Source: Pseudomonadota bacterium
GTDB taxonomy: Bacteria > Pseudomonadota > Gammaproteobacteria > Burkholderiales > Thiobacillaceae
Length of the DNA: 64,000 nt
Assembly: GCA_021836225.1 (NCBI GenBank)
Contig: JAKBJA010000133.1
Coordinates: 62,001 to 126,000, forward strand
Reading direction: 5' to 3'
Below, piece after piece: positions 36,161 to 43,589 of this stretch. The position numbers were made by a program, and so were the translations under genes. The stretch's first letter is position 1; every line of letters begins with the position of its first letter. Under the pieces are notes generated by a model. That model did not search any database, was not told the origin of the DNA, and saw nothing but the letters and a program-made list of their open reading frames with translations.

Positions 36161-36189
36161 CCCATCGTCCCCGGGTCAGGGACGATGGG
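36161..36189 (-). terminator. Strong stem-loop after the zinc-finger gene, possible terminator
   Basis: An 11-bp perfect stem (CCCATCGTCCC / GGGACGATGGG) with a 7-base loop lies two bases after the stop of the CHCC zinc-finger gene. No T run follows, so it may stabilise RNA ends rather than terminate. Confidence 0.45.
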
Positions 36190-36191
36190 TG

Positions 36192-36413
36192 CTAGTGATG
36201 GCCGCCGCTGGGTTTACCTTTCAGGCGATAGAGCGTACCGCAATACGGACACAGTGCATCGCCGCGCGTTTCGACGGGCAGATAGACACGCGGGTGGGCG
36301 TTCCAGTCGGTCTGCTGCGGCGTCGGGCAGTGCAGCGGCAGGTCGCTTTCGGTAATCTCGATGACGCGCTGGGTGTTTATGCCCTTTGGGGTATTGTCGT
36401 GCCGCTCGCTCAT
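36192..36413 (-). CDS. Zinc-finger CHCC domain protein
   Basis: 73 residues. The ligands are Cys in LPLHCPTP, His in WNAHPRVYLPV and the pair CPYC in DALCPYCGTLYRL. This is the zf-CHCC family, related to the NDUFS6 zinc subunit of complex I, but in proteobacteria it usually stands alone beside ilvE, as here. It begins 13 bases after ilvE stops, so they are an operon. Confidence 0.9.
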   Translation of the reverse strand: MSERHDNTPKGINTQRVIEITESDLPLHCPTPQQTDWNAHPRVYLPVETRGDALCPYCGTLYRLKGKPSGGHH

Positions 36414-36426
36414 GTCGCGCCCCGCC

Positions 36427-37347
36427 TCAGACCGGGGCGAGCCAGCCGGTGTGGGCGGGCGCTCGGCCGTGCACGCAGTCGAAATACATCGCCTGCAGCT
36501 TCGCCGTGATGGGACCGCGCGTGCCCTCGCCGATGGACCGGTTGTCGAGTTCGCGGATCGGCGTGACCTCTGCTGCGGTGCCGGTGAAGAAGGCTTCGTC
36601 AGCGGAATAGACTTCGTCCCGCGTGATGCGTTTCTCGATCACCTGCAGGCCGATTTCGGCGGCCAACTGAATGATGGTGTCGCGCGTGATGCCTTCCAGC
36701 GCGGCCGTGAGGTCGGGCGTGTAGAGCTTGCCGTTGCGGATCATGAAGAAGTTCTCGCCCGAGCCTTCGGCGACGAAACCGTCGACGTCGAGCAGCAGCG
36801 CCTCGTCGTAGCCGTCCGTCTCGGCTTCCTTGTGCGCGAGGATGGAATTGATGTAGTTGCCGTTGGCCTTGGCCTTGCACATGGTGATGTTGACATGGTG
36901 GCGCGAGAACGAACTGGTCTTCACGCGGATGCCACGCTCCAGCGCTTCCTGGCCAAGGTAGGCACCCCACGGCCAGGCGGCGACGATGACGTGCACCGAC
37001 AGGTTCTTGGCCGAGATGCCCATGGCTTCGGAACCGAAGAAGGCCATCGGCCGCAGGTAGCCGGATTCGAGCTTGTTTTCGCGCACCACGGAGCGCTGCG
37101 CTTCGGAAATCGTGGCCTTGTCGAACGGCAGCTTCATGCCGAGGATGTGGGCGGAGCGGAACAGCCGGTCGGTGTGTTCCTGCAGGCGGAAAATCGCCGT
37201 ACCCTGTTCGGCCTTGTAGGCGCGCACGCCCTCGAAGACGCCCATGCCATAGTGCAGGGTGTGGGTCAGGACGTGGGTGGTGGCTTCGCGCCAGGGGACG
37301 AGTTTGCCGTCGTACCAGATGACGCCGTCGCGGTCGGCCATGGACAT
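36427..37347 (-). CDS. ilvE: Branched-chain amino acid aminotransferase
   Basis: 306 residues, fold type IV PLP enzyme. Seen: VIWYDGKLVPWREATTHVLTH, HYGMGVFEGVRAY, the PLP-Lys region CKAKANGNYINSILAH, and DGFVAEGSGENFFMI with FFTGTAAEVTPIRE. It carries out the last step of valine, leucine and isoleucine synthesis. The ATG at 37347 is followed 6 bases later by a second ATG. Upstream is a 192-base region without a recognised gene, and the CHCC zinc-finger gene follows. Confidence 0.96.
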   Translation of the reverse strand: MSMADRDGVIWYDGKLVPWREATTHVLTHTLHYGMGVFEGVRAYKAEQGTAIFRLQEHTDRLFRSAHILGMKLPFDKATISEAQRSVVRENKLESGYLRPMAFFGSEAMGISAKNLSVHVIVAAWPWGAYLGQEALERGIRVKTSSFSRHHVNITMCKAKANGNYINSILAHKEAETDGYDEALLLDVDGFVAEGSGENFFMIRNGKLYTPDLTAALEGITRDTIIQLAAEIGLQVIEKRITRDEVYSADEAFFTGTAAEVTPIRELDNRSIGEGTRGPITAKLQAMYFDCVHGRAPAHTGWLAPV

Positions 37348-37539
37348 GGTGGAAAGTCTCTTAACGAATGGAAAACCTCAATCTTACCGGATTCCGGGCA
37401 CGGCGAAGCACCCGCTGGCGGCAAGATGTTGTCGCACAAAAGACCGTCCAGACGCTGAGGGAGAAACGTGTTCGCGTGCCCGCTGGCGACGCCCGCTCGC
37501 TGCATGTCGGGGTCGCCATGGCCACACTGCAGTTTGGCG

Positions 37540-37863
37540 TCAGAGATAGGCTTTGGCTTCCTCGCCGGGGTTGGGCAGCCCCGCCAGGCGCCAGGCCTCG
37601 CGCGGGCTGGGGAGCAGGTGCTGCATGCAATCGGCGCTTTGCCCGATGAGGTGGCAGACATGGCTGAGTGCGGTGACGCTGCCATGTCTGGAAAATTCGC
37701 CCCGCAAGGCATGCAAGAGGCCATACTGGGCTTCGCTGAGGGGGCCGATGCCGTCGGTCCGGGCAATGCGGTCGGCCAGGCTTTCACTCCACATGGCAGG
37801 GTCGATCAGGAAACCGTCGGGGTCGAAGACGGCAGTGCCGGGCGTATTGAGCCGTGTGTTCAT
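37540..37863 (-). CDS. DsrC/TusE-family protein lacking both C-terminal cysteines
   Basis: 107 residues. The N-terminal part (FDPDGFLIDPAMWSESLADRIA) and the helix LSEAQYGLLHALRGEFSRHG follow DsrC/TusE. The C-terminal arm, which in DsrC ends ...CKIAGLPKPTGC, here reads AWRLAGLPNPGEEAKAYL: Trp replaces the first conserved Cys and the terminal Cys is absent. It therefore cannot carry sulfur as DsrC or TusE do. It may be a regulatory member of the family. The ATG at 37863 has AGGAG upstream. It is 56 bases after the GGDEF-EAL gene stop. Confidence 0.8.
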   Translation of the reverse strand: MNTRLNTPGTAVFDPDGFLIDPAMWSESLADRIARTDGIGPLSEAQYGLLHALRGEFSRHGSVTALSHVCHLIGQSADCMQHLLPSPREAWRLAGLPNPGEEAKAYL

Positions 37864-37919
37864 GGCAAGCTCCTGTTGCGGTGACGCTGTGAATATTAGG
37901 TATAGCACCCTGTCCGCAA

Positions 37920-40664
37920 TCAATCAGACTTGAGCGGAAGCACGGATTCCACCGGTTGCGGCCGGCCGAAGTGGTAGCCTTGGGCATAATCCACGCCTAG
38001 CTCCCTCACCCACTGAAAAATGGCCGCGGTCTCGACGTACTCCGCTATCGCCAGCTTGCCGTAGCCATGGATCGCTTCGACCAGCGCCTTCACGAACAGG
38101 CGGTCGTCCTCGCTGTGATCCAGCGTGCGAATGAACGAGCCGTCGATTTTGACAAAATCCACTGGCAAATGTTTCAGATACTGGAATGTGGAGAAGCCGA
38201 CGCCGAAATCGTCCAGCGCCAGCTTGCAGCCCAGCGCACGAATGCCGGTGAGCAGGATTTCGGCATGGGTCATCTGGTTGAGGGTCGCCGTTTCGGTGAT
38301 TTCCAGGATCAGCTGGTGCGGCTGGACGCCTTGTTGTTCCAGCATGCCCTGCAGCAGGGCGGGCAATTCAGGATTGTCCAGGCTGCGGGCGGACAGATTG
38401 ACCGCGAGGTGCAGGCCGGGCCGGCTGGCAATCAGTTCGATGGCATGTTGCAGCACCCACTGGTCGATTTCCCGGATCAGCCCGGAGGCTTCGGCTGCGG
38501 CAATCAGTGGGGCGGGCGGCAGAATCTGGCCGTCCGGCGTCCGTACCCGCAGCAATGCCTCGTAGTGGCTGGCCTGACCTGACTGGACCGCCATGATGGG
38601 TTGCAGGAACAGCGCCAGCCGGTTGTCGTGCAGTGCGTCGGTGATCAGTGCGAGTTGCGAGGTGCGGTCGAGCAGGCTCTCGCGGGTGCCGTCCGCGGGG
38701 TTATACAGATGCCAGTTGGAACGGCCTTTGGCGCGCGCCTGGGAGAGCGCCAGGTCGGCGTGCCCCAGCAGGCTTTCCGTGGTGCAGTCGGGTTGGACCA
38801 CGGCGATGCCGACGCAGGCGGTGGCAATGTGCTGTTCGCGGTCGCCCTTGCACAAAAAGCGCGCAGTTTGCAGCAGCTGGGCATCCGGCAAGGGTTCGAA
38901 ATACAGGGCAAATTCGTCGCCGCCCAGCCGCGCGGCCAGCTTGGGCGCCGGCTGGAGTTCGCGCAGACGGTCGGCCATGCGCTGGATCACCGCATCGCCG
39001 GCGCTGTGCCCGGCCAGGTCGTTGATTGCCTTGAAGTCGTCGAGATCGATCAACAGCAGCGCACCGCTCTTCAGTTCGTTCAGCGCATGCGCCAGCCGCC
39101 GCTGGAAGCCCTGGCGATTGTAGAGACCGGTCAGCGTGTCGTAGTCGGACAGGTAGCTGGCGCGTGCCTGCGCGCTCTTGAGTTCGGTCAGGTCCAGTCC
39201 CACCGACAGGATCAGCAGTTCGCTATCGCCCGCCTGGCCGATCAGCGAATGAACCCAGGTAATGTTGCGCAGGCCGTCGGGGGTGGCGAGCAGCGCTTCG
39301 AATCGCAGCGGCGCGGGATCGTTGACGAAATGGACGAGCAATCGCGAACGCCAGTCGCGGCTTTCCTGCGGTGCGATCATCTGCCTGAAGTAGTCCTGGC
39401 CGATCAACTGGTGTTCGGTGAGGCCGGTCAGGGTTTCCACGTAATGATTGGCCATGCGGATCACGCCCTGCCGGTCCTGCGTCAGGATCAGTGCCTGTGC
39501 CGTATCCAGCAGGCCCGAGATGAAGTCGCGCTCGTGCGACAGGGTGTCGACCAGCTTGGCGAGATCGTTTTGCTGGTTGCGTGCGGCCGTGTCGAGCGAC
39601 TCGAGCTGGCCGGCGAGGGTGAGCGCGGCGTCTTCCAGGGTGGAGAGTTCGTCACGCGGCGCCTTGTCGCGAAACTGCAGATGCTGACGCGCATCACGCC
39701 AGCGGCCCTGGCCCAGCAGCGGCAGGCCGGCGCTGACCCGGTTCATTCGCCGCATCAGCCAGGCGAGCGAAATCAGCAGCACCCCCTCGGCCAGGATGAA
39801 CACCGTCAGGCCGGTCACCAGATTGGTCAGGAACGACTGCTCGATGGCGTGTTCGGCATCGGTGACGTCCTTGCGCGCGATGAAGTACGGCGTATCGGGT
39901 GCCGCTGTAAGCGGCTTCAGTTTCTGCCACTCGTATACCTTGGCGCGGTTGCGGGTCAGGGCGGACTCGAGTTGCGGGCGCTGCGGATACGGTGCGAAGT
40001 CCGCCTTGTCCACCATCGTTCTGATATCCGGCGTGGTGGCTGCAATCAGCTGGACCTTCTGCTGACGGTCGACGGCTATGGCCAGATCGTACCCGCTGCT
40101 CTGGCCAAACGTACTCAGCAGGCTGGAGAGATCCATCGAGACCACCACCACGCCGGCGGTACGGCCCTGGCGCAGCACAGGCGCCATGCCGTAAAACAGG
40201 CAGCGCTCGGCGCAGTACAGGCCGCTGGCGGGATGTTCGCTCGTGAGCACCTCCGCGAGCCTGGCCGTTATCAAGGCATCGGGTGCAGGCGTACTGCCGA
40301 AACCGGTCAGCAGCCGCTGACCGGCATCGTAGAGGCGCAGGCTTTCAAAACCCTGGTTGAGGCTGAGCTGATCCCAGTAAGGCTGCAGGGCGAAGCCGGA
40401 TTCCAGGTCGGGAGGTCCGCCGCGATTGGCCACCAGGAAGTCGGCCAGCGCTGCTCCGGCGTCCACCAGCTGCCGCTCGTTCTGCTGGATCAGGAAGCGC
40501 AGCAGCGCCTCGTTGCGTGCCGCACTGTCGAGCCGCGTCTGCTGCACTTCGCGCCGCAGGTTGGAGTCGTTTATCCAAGTCAGTGCCACCGTGCCGACCG
40601 CCATGGCCAGCGTGAGCGGCAACAGCAGCTTCCATTTCAGGCTGAGGAATGCGGGCAGGCGCAT
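37920..40664 (-). CDS. GGDEF-EAL c-di-GMP turnover enzyme with a periplasmic sensor and PAS domain
   Basis: 914 residues. One membrane helix at about 9-30, a periplasmic domain to about 300, a second helix (LVTGLTVFILAEGVLLISLAWL), a HAMP-like linker, a PAS domain about 430-545 (VIRMANHYVETLTGLTEHQ), a GGDEF domain with an intact GGDEF (ARLGGDEFALY) and an EAL domain with an intact EAL (YEALLRVRTPDG) and DDFGVGFSTFQYLK. Both catalytic sites look complete. It is the last gene of an operon with a PstS-like protein and a porin, beginning 4 bases after the porin stop. A phosphate-type or porin-derived signal is inferred. Confidence 0.94.
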   Translation of the reverse strand: MRLPAFLSLKWKLLLPLTLAMAVGTVALTWINDSNLRREVQQTRLDSAARNEALLRFLIQQNERQLVDAGAALADFLVANRGGPPDLESGFALQPYWDQLSLNQGFESLRLYDAGQRLLTGFGSTPAPDALITARLAEVLTSEHPASGLYCAERCLFYGMAPVLRQGRTAGVVVVSMDLSSLLSTFGQSSGYDLAIAVDRQQKVQLIAATTPDIRTMVDKADFAPYPQRPQLESALTRNRAKVYEWQKLKPLTAAPDTPYFIARKDVTDAEHAIEQSFLTNLVTGLTVFILAEGVLLISLAWLMRRMNRVSAGLPLLGQGRWRDARQHLQFRDKAPRDELSTLEDAALTLAGQLESLDTAARNQQNDLAKLVDTLSHERDFISGLLDTAQALILTQDRQGVIRMANHYVETLTGLTEHQLIGQDYFRQMIAPQESRDWRSRLLVHFVNDPAPLRFEALLATPDGLRNITWVHSLIGQAGDSELLILSVGLDLTELKSAQARASYLSDYDTLTGLYNRQGFQRRLAHALNELKSGALLLIDLDDFKAINDLAGHSAGDAVIQRMADRLRELQPAPKLAARLGGDEFALYFEPLPDAQLLQTARFLCKGDREQHIATACVGIAVVQPDCTTESLLGHADLALSQARAKGRSNWHLYNPADGTRESLLDRTSQLALITDALHDNRLALFLQPIMAVQSGQASHYEALLRVRTPDGQILPPAPLIAAAEASGLIREIDQWVLQHAIELIASRPGLHLAVNLSARSLDNPELPALLQGMLEQQGVQPHQLILEITETATLNQMTHAEILLTGIRALGCKLALDDFGVGFSTFQYLKHLPVDFVKIDGSFIRTLDHSEDDRLFVKALVEAIHGYGKLAIAEYVETAAIFQWVRELGVDYAQGYHFGRPQPVESVLPLKSD

Positions 40665-40668
40665 GGCA

Positions 40669-41853
40669 CTAGAACCGGTAGGCTGCCTGCAGGAGCCACA
40701 TGTTCCAGCGCTGTTCGCGGCTGAGGAAGACGGGATTGTCAGGACCCGGCAACCAGCCGGTGCCGTCGACATGGTGAAATTCCGCGCGCAGCATCAGATT
40801 GGGCGTGGTATCCCAGCGCAGGCCCAGCGTCGTGTCGCGGGCAAACATGCTGTGCGCCGGCAGGCCGGTGGCTGCCGCGAACTGGCGGCCGCTCTTGTCG
40901 TGTTTGTCGCGGTAGAAGATGTCATGCCGCAACATCAGCTCCCAAGCGGGAAGGAAGCGCCATTCGCCCTGGAGATAGGCTGCCTGGATCACTCTGTGGC
41001 TGTCGGGCAGAAATGGGCCGAAGCCGGCGGTATCGAAACGGGGTTCGCCGTATTCCGCGGTCAACGTCAGGGTGTCGAGTCGTTGCTGCGCGGAGAACAG
41101 CAGGTTGCGGAAACGGATGCTGCCCGCCCTCAGGAGGTCAGCATTGCCGGGCGCGTAATCACCTGTGGCGTTGGCATAGGTCAGCATCAGAGTGGTGTCG
41201 GTCGGCAGATCCCAGCGCAGGCGGGCGCCAAGAGCCCCCTTGCCTTTCAGCTTGCCGGGCCGTGTGGTGCCGAGGAAGCTGTAATCGACGGATGGGCTGT
41301 CGAAATCAGGACGCACCCAGCCCAGCAGGAAATCTGTCGCACCGTATTGCTGCACGCTTGCACCATGCAGGAAGGCGCCAGGCGCAGCGAGCAGCAAATC
41401 GCGGCTGTTGTCGACATAGACCGATTGCGGCAGCAGGATGCCGGGGCGGGTGAACGGCACGTCGCGCGTTTCGTTATACAGGCCGTAGGGCAGTTTGACC
41501 TTGCCGAACTGGGTGCTTGTGGTTTGATAAAATTGCCAATCGGCCTGGGCATAATCCACGCGCAGGCCGTCCTTGTCGCTTTCTCCTGCACGCCGATACA
41601 ACACCTGGCCTGACAGGCGCACCGCATCCAGTGGCTGCCAGGTACCGTGGAGACCGGCTTCGGTGAATTCGGTGCTGATCCCGTCCCGGCTGTCGCCGAA
41701 GAAGCGGTTGTTGGTGCTGCCGATCAGGCCTTACGCCGCGAATCCCTGGATGTGATAGCGGGGACCGGCGAGTTCATCCGCCCAGACGGGCGACGCCGCC
41801 AGCAGACCCGCCAACAGCAGGCTATTCCAGCCTGAGCGTCTTGATGCCGTCAT
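40669..41853 (-). pseudogene. OprP-like porin gene broken by an in-frame TAA
   Basis: ATG 41851-41853 opens a signal peptide (MTASRRSGWNSLLLAGLLAA, then SPVWA). The frame continues with YHIQGFAA, then TAA at 41731-41733 (codon 41), then GLIGSTNNRFFGDSRDGIS and about 350 further codons ending in MWLLQAAYRF, a porin-type C-terminal Phe. A single C-to-T change of CAA would give this stop; porins often have Gln at that place. The rest is open, so the mutation is recent or a sequence error. The downstream GGDEF-EAL gene begins 4 bases later. The start overlaps the end of the PstS-like gene by 32 bases. Confidence 0.82.
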
Positions 41854-42247
41854 AGACTATGTCCTTGCTTGTGTAGCCAATTGCACCCGGCGTGGCACGT
41901 ACGCGCGCACGCATTTCATTCTCGTCCTTTACCTGGATCGGCGCACTGGCCATGCCGCTGAAACTCATCCGGTCCCACGTCTGCCGCAGTCGATAGGGAT
42001 AGAGCCCGAGTTTTTCCTTGGCGAACGCCACATGCACCGGGTGGTCGTCTGGCAGTACAAAAATCACGATGGGCTCGCGGTTGGGCCACAGCGTCTGGCG
42101 CAGAGTGTAAATGTTGCGCAGGGTGGCGACGCTGATGCTGTGGCCTTCGACGTCGGCGTTGACGATGACTCCAGCCGATGCGGCAAGGGGGCTGACCAGA
42201 AGGATCAGCAGAACCAGCCGCCGGAAGAGAAACTGCGCATGTGCCAC
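41822..42247 (-). CDS. Small PstS-like phosphate-binding protein
   Basis: 141 residues from a GTG start. A signal peptide (FRRLVLLILLVSPLAASA) precedes a short periplasmic domain with the pattern of small PstS-type proteins: IYTLRQTLWPNREPIVIFVL, AFAKEKLGLYP, SFSGMASAPIQVKDENEM and ATPGAIGYTS. These often stand first in operons with a porin and a GGDEF protein, as here, and probably bind an anion as the sensor input. There is no good ribosome site before the GTG at 42247, so the start is uncertain; no ATG lies near it in frame. Confidence 0.75.
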   Translation of the reverse strand: MAHAQFLFRRLVLLILLVSPLAASAGVIVNADVEGHSISVATLRNIYTLRQTLWPNREPIVIFVLPDDHPVHVAFAKEKLGLYPYRLRQTWDRMSFSGMASAPIQVKDENEMRARVRATPGAIGYTSKDIVYDGIKTLRLE

Positions 42248-42323
42248 TGGGCGTAGGGAGTGTGTTTTATTGAGCTGCCGCTTTATAACATGGCAAATGC
42301 CACGCGGGCAGCAGCCGGGCGGC

Positions 42324-43358
42324 TTATCGACGGTCAAGTTGTCTGACCAGCGTGCGTACGGGGGCGGGCAGGGCCGCATCGAGCGCATCGGCCAGGGGCA
42401 TCCAGATCTGGCCGGGCGGGGTGTTGTGGCGCGGCGCAAGATGGAGTTCCACCGGCCGGATGTGCAGCCTGAAATGGGTGAAGCTGTGGGTGAATTGCGG
42501 CAACGCCTGCTGGGTCAGCGCGATGAAGCCGAAGCGGTCGCGGCAGTGGCCGGTGGCATCGGCGTCGGGGGCCAGTTCGGGCAGGCTCCACAAGCCGCCC
42601 CATATGCCCTGCGACGGACGTTTTTCCAGCATCAGTTCGCCGCGATCGAGCAGCAGCAGCATCTGCACCTGTTTTTCGGGCAGCGTTTTTTTTGGGCGTG
42701 GCGCGGGCAGTTCGCTGATGCGACCCCGCGTGTGGGCGATGCAGTCGACGTTGACCGGACAGGCTGGACAGGCCGGCTGGCTGCGGGTGCAGACGAGCGC
42801 GCCGAGATCCATCATGCCCTGGGTGTAGGACTCGACGGTTGTGCGCGGTAGACGCGACTCGGCCAGCGTCCACAACGCCGCCTCGATTTTCTTGTCGCCG
42901 GGCCAGCCGGCAATCCCGCCGTGGCGTGCCAGCACGCGCTTGACGTTGCCGTCGAGAATGGCGCACGGCTGGCCGAACGCCAGCGCTGCGATGGCTGCGG
43001 CGGTCGAGCGTCCGACCCCCGGCAATTGCGCGATGGCGGTCGGCAGAGCCGGAAATATCCCGCCATGTTCGGCCACGATGACACGCGCTGCGGCGTGAAG
43101 GTTGCGTGCACGGCTGTAGTAACCGAGCCCGCTCCACAATGCGAGCACGTCGTCCTCGCGGGCGGCAGCCAGGGCCGGAAGATCGGGAAAGCGTGCGACG
43201 AAGCGCTCGAAATAGGGAATGACCGTGGCGACCTGGGTCTGCTGCAGCATGATTTCCGACAGCCAGATGCGGTAAGGGTCATGTGTGGCTTGCCACGGCA
43301 GGCTATGGCGGCCGTGGCGCTTTTGCCAGCTGACGATGCGGGATGCAAACGATTTCAC
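42324..43358 (-). CDS. mutY: A/G-specific adenine glycosylase MutY
   Basis: 344 residues. Seen in order: LPWQATHDPYRIWLSEIMLQQTQVATVI with catalytic Glu, the helix-hairpin-helix LPGVGRSTAAAIAALAFG followed by ILDGNVKRVLAR with the catalytic Asp, the 4Fe-4S cluster Cys set CTRSQPACPACPVNVDC, and a C-terminal NUDIX-like domain that recognises 8-oxoG. The enzyme removes adenine mispaired with 8-oxoguanine. It is downstream of the first DUF1631 gene, with a repeat-rich 229-base region between them. Confidence 0.96.
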   Translation of the reverse strand: MKSFASRIVSWQKRHGRHSLPWQATHDPYRIWLSEIMLQQTQVATVIPYFERFVARFPDLPALAAAREDDVLALWSGLGYYSRARNLHAAARVIVAEHGGIFPALPTAIAQLPGVGRSTAAAIAALAFGQPCAILDGNVKRVLARHGGIAGWPGDKKIEAALWTLAESRLPRTTVESYTQGMMDLGALVCTRSQPACPACPVNVDCIAHTRGRISELPAPRPKKTLPEKQVQMLLLLDRGELMLEKRPSQGIWGGLWSLPELAPDADATGHCRDRFGFIALTQQALPQFTHSFTHFRLHIRPVELHLAPRHNTPPGQIWMPLADALDAALPAPVRTLVRQLDRR

Positions 43359-43410
43359 CCCGGCAGGGTAGCCGGGGTGACGGGGCGAATCAATGGGAAA
43401 CGGGGCTACC

Positions 43411-43514
43411 CATAAGGAGTAGACCGTGGCTGTATGGCCGATAAATCTCTGAAGGGCTCCGATCCACTACGTGCTGAAGGACGTGTGGAATCGTATGCGG
43501 CAACAACCACGCTC
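43411..43514. repeat. Hairpin repeat, copy interrupted by the 51-bp element
   Basis: Bases 43411-43446 and 43498-43514 match the 53-base copy at 43537-43589 in order and spacing, with a 51-base insertion between. If the insertion is removed, the two copies have the same length. The repeat contains GTGGCTGT and ACAACCAC, which would pair as a stem. Confidence 0.85.
43447..43497 (+). repeat. 51-bp palindromic repeat, copy 2 (inserted in a hairpin repeat)
   Basis: 51 bases matching 20533-20583 in 42 positions by eye. Both ends are set precisely by comparison with the uninterrupted copy of the host repeat at 43537-43589. The core can fold as a hairpin. No duplication of target bases longer than one is visible. 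Confidence 0.85.
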
Positions 43515-43536
43515 CACCCGCAAGCACCCTGAAGGG

Positions 43537-43589
43537 CATAAAGGGTAGGCTGTGGTTGTAAAGCCGATAAATCGGCAACAACCACGCTC
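43537..43589. repeat. Uninterrupted hairpin repeat (empty-site copy) at the end of the DUF1631 gene
   Basis: It holds a nested perfect inverted repeat: GTGGTTGT (43552-43559) pairs with ACAACCAC (43578-43585), and inside GCCGAT pairs with ATCGGC. It reaches into the stop codon of the DUF1631 gene. No T run follows on the minus strand, so a terminator role is uncertain. Confidence 0.8.

Noticed and set aside
38601..40724. 707-codon plus-strand frame
   Set aside because: Antisense of the GGDEF-EAL gene, with no start context or domain.
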